A stretch of DNA of 22,850 nt, taken from the NCBI GenBank assembly GCA_036897095.1, contig JAYMSP010002707.1, positions 1-22,850 of the forward strand, read 5' to 3'. The stretch comes from Plantago elongata. Lineage: Eukaryota > Streptophyta > Magnoliopsida > Lamiales > Plantaginaceae. The notes below the pieces were generated by a model, which saw nothing but the letters and a program-made list of their open reading frames with translations, was not told where the DNA came from and did no database searches. Position numbers and translations under genes: made by a program. This document shows positions 16,480-22,850 of the stretch, in pieces (positions within the stretch are counted from its first letter, which is position 1; the number at the start of each line of letters is the position of its first letter).

Positions 16480-17316
16480 TTAATTGCATTTGAACGGAAA
16501 AAAAAAAGGGAGAATTTGAATTGCAAACAAGAAACACTCAATCTTTTTTGCTTGCTTGCTTTCAACATAGAAAGGAACCCAAAAGATTTCTCTTTTCTTT
16601 ACCTTTCAGATATCCTCATCCCCTTCTTGTAAGTCTCTATTTTGCTTTCTTTTCTTAAGTATTGTGAATGTTCTTTCATAGCTTCATTTCAATGTCTTGT
16701 TTCTTGGTTGTCTTGAGATAAAAAGATCACCTTTTTCCATCTGGGTCTGCTCTATTCATCCTTTTCTTGATTGCTTTAGCTGATTTGCTTTGTGGGTTTT
16801 CATGTTTGTTGAATGTCTAGCTGATTTTTCTTGGTTATGTTGTTTTTCGGGACATGGATTTTGGTGGTTTCATGTTTTACGATGGAAAGAATTTTTTATT
16901 CTTTTTTTTTTTGTATTTTGATTGTCATTTCATATAACTTTTTTGGTTGCTTGGTTATGGTTTGCTTTGAATATTTATTTTAGTTGTTTTTCATCTTTTT
17001 GAATAGAATCATCATCACGTCTTTGTCTTTGATTTTCTACTCACATTGATATAATATTCAAAATTTTCAATGCAATAAACAACTCATTAATCTTTCTTAG
17101 TTGTTGTAATCAGCTCAACTGCTGTCTAATTTGTCCATATTACTGTTCTGTAGAATCATAGCATATACATATATACAACTTGGTCATTCAAAGGATTCTG
17201 TGTGTTTGCAGTAGATGCTGTGAATTGGCAAGTTATTATTTCCTGTTGTTTATGTTTCGAATTTCTTGATCATATAGTATTGGCTGCTCTATTAGAAGCT
17301 TGGGATTGATAGAAGG
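16480..17316 (+). other. 5' UTR of RING-CH gene with leader intron
   Basis: The first leader exon (about 16480-16628) is CT-rich and has no ATG. The donor GTAAGT at 16629 and acceptor TTTGCAG at 17205-17211 define a 583-nt intron. The second leader part, 17212-17316, carries two very short upstream ORFs: ATG-CTG-TGA at 17215-17223 and a five-codon one at 17252-17269. Confidence 0.6.
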
Positions 17317-19122
17317 ATGGGTGATCACTTTGTTTTGCTGGTCGATCGGTTGCTCACAGAATCAACTCTGGCAGCTGCAATCGAAAGTCGAAACGCCTTG
17401 ACACAGATTGATGAAGTCGATTATTCCCCTCGCAAAGATTCGGAAGCGGGCTTGTTGTCTCCAGGAAAGCTCGTGGAGTGCAGGATATGCCAGGATGAAG
17501 AATTTGACTCGCGAATGGAGACTCCTTGCTCCTGTCGTGGAAGTTTAAAGGTTGGTTTTCAATTGGTAACAAGATTGTATATGGCATGGCAATGATGTTC
17601 GTATTTTTGGATTTAAGTCTCGGTTTTCGGATAAGTGACTCCGACATGTTTTGTTATGTGAAGCAGAAAAGTGTTCAAGTGTTCTGTGAAGTGTTGTAAA
17701 CTAGTAATTTAATCTTGATGAGCTAAAAACTGATACGTTTCCCTGATTTTGGGTTCAGTCTTCCTGAGATTAAACCATGTATTTATTATTTTTATCTGCT
17801 GTTACTTGCAGTATGCTCATCGAAAATGCATACAGAGATGGTGCAACGAGAAGGGCGACATCATCTGTGAAATATGCCATCAGGTTGGATGCCTATTATA
17901 CGTTTTTGGTTTAGAGTTCTGATTATGATGCCAATCATGCTTCCAATATTCCAACTTTGTCTTAATGTATGTGTATACCTGCCTTGCAGCAATTCGAGCC
18001 AGGGTATATTGCGCCACCCCCTATTTTTCGACTTGGGGCCCTCCCAATGACCTTGAGGTAGCCTTCTGATCTTGCTCTTGTTTAGCATGTAGTAATATTC
18101 ACGCACCGATGCAAGTATGCAACCATATCTCGGAACTTCTTGAGATTAATAAGTTGATTTTCTGAGCAGGGGAAATTGGCAAATTTCAAGAAGAGACGCA
18201 AACAATCCTCGCATTATTACAATGGTTTCAACTGATCAAGATGGAGAGGATGATGAGTTTGAAGCTTCCACCTCACGAAGCATCCTTTGCTGCCGCGCAG
18301 TTGCCATAATAGTAATACTCTACGCCTTTTTTCTGCATATCCAACATCCACATATCTGTATGGGTGTCTCCGTGTGTGCTTGTTGCTTTCGTTTGTGGCC
18401 TTAGCTGCAATACACAAGATTTTGAACCTTAATGCTAGACAATAATAGGTCGAGGCCAAGTTCAAATCTGGTTGCTGAATTAGACTGACTAGGATTAAAA
18501 AGGATTGATGTCCTCCTCAACTTTGTGCTGTATATGAAAACTGGACCTAAATTGACTTGCATGAAATTGTTTCCTCAAGAAATGTTCGACTATCTTGTTT
18601 GTTCAAAGTGGGTGTTTACCAACTTCAATATGCTTATATCTCTACTATTTTATTGCAGTTCATGGTTCTATTGATATTGCGGCATACTCTTCCAGTCATT
18701 GTCAGTCATGTAGGAAACTATTCCTTCCCACTTGTTATGGTAAGATCCCAATTCCTAACTGTCAGGAGTCAAGACTGGTAGTCAAACTTGTGTAGACTGT
18801 AAAGTACCAACTGATGTACTTGTTTTATGGCAGTTATTGATGCTAAGAATCATTGGAATTATTCTGCCAGTCTGCATAATATTGAAAGCGGTGACATCCA
18901 TCATGCAACGCCGATATCAGCAGCAGGTAGGTTTGAAACTTTGAATGCTATGAATTGCCAGAAAATAAAAATGCATAAAACACAGGAAGTCGCTTCAAGT
19001 CTCTAACTTGTGTTATCTTTTTGCAGTCACACCAGGCTAACGTATACATTTCTTCTTCACCCGATGAGGAATCTGGGCGGCTGACTCTGCATCAGTCGAC
19101 ACATGATGTTGGTGTCGTGTAA
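17317..19122 (+). CDS. RING-CH (RINGv) membrane E3 ubiquitin ligase, PIT1/DUF3675 type, complete
   Basis: A likely membrane-bound ubiquitin ligase of the MARCH-like plant family that includes Arabidopsis PITCHOUN1. Exons: 17317-17550, 17812-17883, 17990-18057, 18170-18311, 18659-18739, 18834-18926 and 19027-19122. All are GT-AG and in phase, giving 261 residues. The N-terminus MGDHFVLLVDRLLTEST is nearly identical to the family. C4HC3 zinc ligands: C55, C58, C71, C73, H81, C84, C97 and C100, with Trp88 (C-x2-C, x12, C-x-C, x7, H-x2-C, x12, C-x2-C). The linker has the APPPIF motif typical of DUF3675. Two hydrophobic segments follow, at about 160-183 (with LLILRHTLP) and 194-222, so both tails are probably cytosolic. 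The acidic C-terminal tail has SSSPDEESG. The substrate is unknown. The stop codon TAA overlaps an AATAAA. Confidence 0.94.
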
Positions 19123-20287
19123 TAAATGGTTCAGCTGCAATGCAAAATCTTCATTAATTAAGGAAACAATTTAATCCGTTTTCTTCAGAAACTGCAACCT
19201 CTTAGGTGCCATTAAATCTAGTAGTCAAGGTTATCTCCGACCAGCTCTGGGGTTAGAGCTACTGGAGGGCCATGTTACTGAAATATTGAAATGAAAAATG
19301 GTAGATTTTGAGGTTGGATTAGGTATTCAACTTCTGTACATAACATGTATGTATTGTATATCAATCAAGTACTTTGAATTCAAGCTCGGTGTCTTTGTTT
19401 GATGGCTTTTGCTATGAATCTATTACGTTTGGCATGGATTACAAGAAAGACCTGACAAGTAAAATCATAACTTCCAGTTGCAAACACCTAAAAATTGTGT
19501 AGAACCCACCGGAAGCGCATGTACTTCGAAGTTACAATCAAACTTCCTGGAGGAAGACGTAAAAGCAAGATGCACTTTACCGATACATGATCTTTTGCAA
19601 GAGGGTATCAACATCATAAGTTTGGTTACTATTTGAAGTGAAATACATGGTGCTTATAGTAGAATAATATGACCACAGAGTTGTTGGCTTGACATCCGAC
19701 TACGAGCTCTACTCTACTAATAACTGTAACAATGGTGCCTGTCACTGCCACACAGCTCAAGGAATGTATGTATCATATTTCTAACAAGGGACTTCTCTCC
19801 CAGTAAGGCAAATTCCCATACGTCACAGTTTACAGCATACAACCAGTCTGATAACATTACACAATCTCAAAACAAGGCCGAGGGTAAACAAGAATATATA
19901 GCTACAAAAACAAAATCTCCAGTAAATTTTCACATTCTTCCCTGTAATTCTCTTAACATGTAGTATGAATCTGTATTGCCCCCCGAACTGGACGAGAGGA
20001 TGAGCTGTACAAGATTGGTGTGAACGCAATATTTTGGGCAGACAAGATCTCGTATTAGACTCTTGCCCCAATTCAGACACAGGGATGAACAGACCGCTTG
20101 TATAGTTTCTGTTAACGATATCAGTTCCAGCTCCTTCTTGGCCTGACAAAAAGTAAACGAGAGAATCAACCTACACTATTAAAAACTTGTATATCCTCTC
20201 AATCAATTTTTCATCTTCAAAACCTTCATGTATCCTCTTTATATATCTCCAGTTAAATAACTAGTGAGCCGATTAACGTCTCTATAC
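19123..20287. other. convergent 3' region, RING-CH / QSOX
   Basis: It contains the 3' untranslated regions of two facing genes. The plus-strand UTR probably ends near 19.4 kb. On the minus strand, a GT directly after the QSOX stop (20287-20286) and a TTTTTGTCAG acceptor at about 20143 could define a 145-nt intron in the 3' UTR. The open frames seen at 19823-20169 on the minus strand have no family resemblance and are best read as UTR. Confidence 0.45.
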
Positions 20288-22794
20288 TTAAATATTTTTC
20301 AAAGAGTGTAGGTATTTATACTTCCGGCTCTTCTGATGTTGACGCCAGTAGCATGCAAGCGCTCCAAATGCACAGCTGGCAACAGCAATTGCCAATGCAG
20401 CTCCTACCGGAACCACGACTGCATGTGTAGAACCTGCCAAATCCTCACCCACGATTGCAGTAGCCTGCTTTTCCTTCACAAGTTCTTTATCCTTGTATAG
20501 ACTTATGAGTGACTTTCCATAATATTCAACCAAGAATCTGTAGACTTCCTTGTGATCCCAATTGATCCGACTTAAATCATTATCGCTGCTGCTATCTTTC
20601 TGATAGCATGAAGAACAGAGCCCTTTCGGAGGCCATATGGCCTTGGGAAACTTGGGATCACCAATTTCAGCAGCAGCAGCCTCTTCTTTCATGAGCCTCT
20701 CGTTGACTTTGTTGTGTGCTTCCCACAACCAAAGGACAAAATCTCGAGCTTTCGTGAAAGGTTTAGAAATGCTGCAAGTTAACATGTACATTAGATAACA
20801 TGAAAATATTCTGCGATACCATCAGTCACACCTAATCATATCACAAACTACTCTAACGTGTCAATAATGTCACATATCGCTTCAGTCGTGTGGTTGCAAA
20901 ACCAAATAAGCATGCATGAAACTCACCTTGAACACATTCCGTAAAAGTGCTGCCTGCACTCCTCGCATACGAAGAAATTGTGGATAAAATCACAAATAGC
21001 AGTAAATGCCTCTTGGCTTTCTCCATCTTCAACTCTTACAGAAAGCGAGTGCATTAACACCCACAATCCACAACTGCAAGCAAAATCATTGTTAATTGAA
21101 ACCAACTGCTGAAAGTAACTGCCATTTCTGCTGCCCTAGACCAAGGCCGCATATCCATCTATGGACGTCCAAATACAAACACATATTTCCATTTTTGGCA
21201 TATATCACACACATGTGTACTTTATCCATTTATCTTTTACATCATAACTTAATCTCCAAGCCCAAAAGTAAACGTGACATTTGGTCTGTGACAAAGACAG
21301 TACTAGACAAGGTCTATGGAGCAATTGGCTTCAGAAAGACATCAAGGTGAAGAGGTGCATCATCGCACATCCTACCATTGACCAGTTTGCACAAATAAAT
21401 TGTGGACTTTAAAAGGGACATTCAACTATAACATAAGAGAAGAGTCTAGAAATAATCTTGTATCAGTTTCTATATTTCAGTTCACAAAAGCAAACAGTCC
21501 ATATGAACATATGATTTGAAGAATTCGAAATAAAGCCAGTATGGTTTCCTATTGTCTAGTTCTATCTGTTTACCTGAGTAAAACTTGTCAACTCAGGAAG
21601 CACATGCCCATAGAACTGGAAAAAGAATATGATGATGTACCAATTAATAAAAATGTGACTTACCTGAAATCTCTACTACCATTCTTGCTTCCACGACAAA
21701 AAATCTACAGTGAGAAGGCTAATGTCAAATAGGATATATCCAAAGCTGACTAGTTAAAGATACGGTTATAATCGTTCGCTAAATGCAGTTCCCATGACCT
21801 AAACAATTAATATGGAATCACGATGGAAATGAAAATTCTTAAGCATGAATCCACTTTTGAAAAGTGAGGACATACGGTACATCCAACTTCACAACAGCAG
21901 ACAGCAGAAAGTAAATAGCTCCATTAATTAGATTCCACAAAACTACTAAATGATCATTATAGATCTCAAGGCAATCTAGATTGTGCATAGTCAGTACATA
22001 TCTTTATTTTTTTAAATATGACAAAGGAGATATTCAAATATGCTCTAAGAAAATACTAGATGATGGATTTTCCACTGGATTATACAGGAACACAGGATAT
22101 ATACGTTTATTTTGATTTGATGTTTTGGTATGTTACAGTACACAAAAGGGTAAAACATTCACCATAGCATATAGTATCAAACTTGAGCAGATCTACTAGA
22201 GAGCACAGTAAGGGGTTGAATACTGACAAGCTTACCCAATATCCACGGGGCACTTCTTTGCCACAAATATGATAATCCTCAAGCACACCTTTTCGCCTAA
22301 CACTTCCATTCTCATTTTCTTTGCCGGAGAAATCGTCAAAATTTACAAGTATTTCTGCAGTACCCTCCCGACACCTGGTCCATGACATCCAAAATTCCAG
22401 AGTGGTTAATTAATCCACAAGTTCTAAGAGAATCATGCAAAAATCTCAATAAATCTTTATTCTGAAAAGATATTTAAAAAAAAAACAAAAGAATGAGATA
22501 CTCTAGTTTCACATAAACATTCTTATTTGGCCCAAAGCTTTTTTGTAATGCTCATAATATATGTGCAGTAGAATAGGCAAACGTTCTAGTAATGTTTAGT
22601 ACATCAAAATAAAAATACTAAGGAAAAACAAAAACCACCAGTCAGACATAAGGCACACCAAGAATAAATAAACAATAGTAAACATAAGAATCAAAAAGAA
22701 AAAGGAAGCACAGTACTGACCTTCTGGACGGGTGGTGGACAACTAAAAGCTGAAAGAATTTCACAAGTGATGCTCTTGTCTCTGATTTGATCAT
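20288..22794 (-). CDS. quiescin sulfhydryl oxidase (QSOX), C-terminal part, continues beyond window
   Basis: A FAD-dependent thiol oxidase of the secretory pathway that makes disulfides in client proteins and passes electrons to oxygen. Visible exons in transcript order: 22794-22721, 22374-22236, 21704-21664 (only 41 nt), 21073-20927 and 20771-20288. They give 294 in-phase residues. Upstream exons with the signal peptide and thioredoxin domain lie off the right edge. Visible parts: a helical region (VKFFQLLVVHHPSRRCREG), GKEVPRGYW, then the Erv/ALR domain starting CGLWVLMHSLSVR. Next come the redox pair CEEC in FFVCEECRQHF, FAD-contacting WLWEAHNKVNERL, and the distal CSSC in GLCSSCY. A C-terminal transmembrane segment (VVVPVGAALAIAVASCAFGA) is followed by a short basic tail ending in LHSLKNI. 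Nothing is broken. I cannot say whether it is orthologous to QSOX1 or QSOX2. Confidence 0.93.
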
Positions 22795-22850
22795 CTGCAC
22801 AGATTAATTTATGAAATAGAAAAGCTAATCAGCAAATATGTTGATAAAAG

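Noticed and set aside
19823-20169. Minus-strand frames downstream of QSOX that could be an extra coding exon
   Set aside because: QSOX already ends with a family-like LHSLKNI tail and an in-frame stop, and the downstream frames resemble nothing known. Read as 3' UTR.

Overview
This window looks like ordinary nuclear DNA from a core eudicot plant. The genes are intron-rich with GT-AG introns, the spacers are AT-rich, and five spliced genes each match a known plant family over their full length. The species cannot be fixed. The degenerate AACTGAA-type tandem repeat and the gene divergence would fit many dicots, and a Caryophyllales-type genome is only a weak guess.

Layout. 1-1.4 kb: gene-free spacer with a GC-rich dispersed repeat and a 39-bp tandem duplication. 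1.6-6.9 kb (+): a complete long-chain acyl-CoA synthetase of the LACS9/LACS8 group, with 11 coding exons, 697 residues and a 5'UTR intron. 7.57-9.68 kb (-): a complete BTB/POZ protein of the Arabidopsis At1g21780 type, 4 coding exons, 327 residues, convergent with LACS9. 10.79-12.41 kb (+): a minimal GNAT acetyltransferase of the At1g77540 type, 2 exons, 104 residues, divergent from the BTB gene across a spacer holding a 28-base G run. 12.4-16.4 kb: a long AT-rich spacer with a degenerate tandem repeat and SINE-like pol III box pairs. 16.45-19.12 kb (+): a RING-CH membrane E3 ligase of the PITCHOUN1/DUF3675 type, 261 residues, with a 5'UTR intron and small upstream ORFs. 20.29-22.79 kb (-): the C-terminal part of a quiescin sulfhydryl oxidase (Erv/ALR domain plus membrane anchor), which continues past the right edge.

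The genes do not form a pathway or an operon. Their roles are separate: acyl-CoA synthesis at the plastid envelope, CUL3 substrate recruitment, small-molecule or protein acetylation, membrane-linked ubiquitination, and disulfide formation in the secretory pathway. What links them is gene order. As I recall the Arabidopsis map, two sub-blocks (LACS9/BTB/acetyltransferase, and RING-CH/QSOX) are neighbours there too, so the window appears to join two ancestral microsyntenic blocks. I found no convincing undescribed system. The findings are mostly about gene structure, upstream ORFs, repeats and synteny.

All exon borders were placed by reading GT-AG sites, keeping phase, and comparing with remembered family sequences. 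UTR ends, promoters and TE calls are inferred without transcript data.
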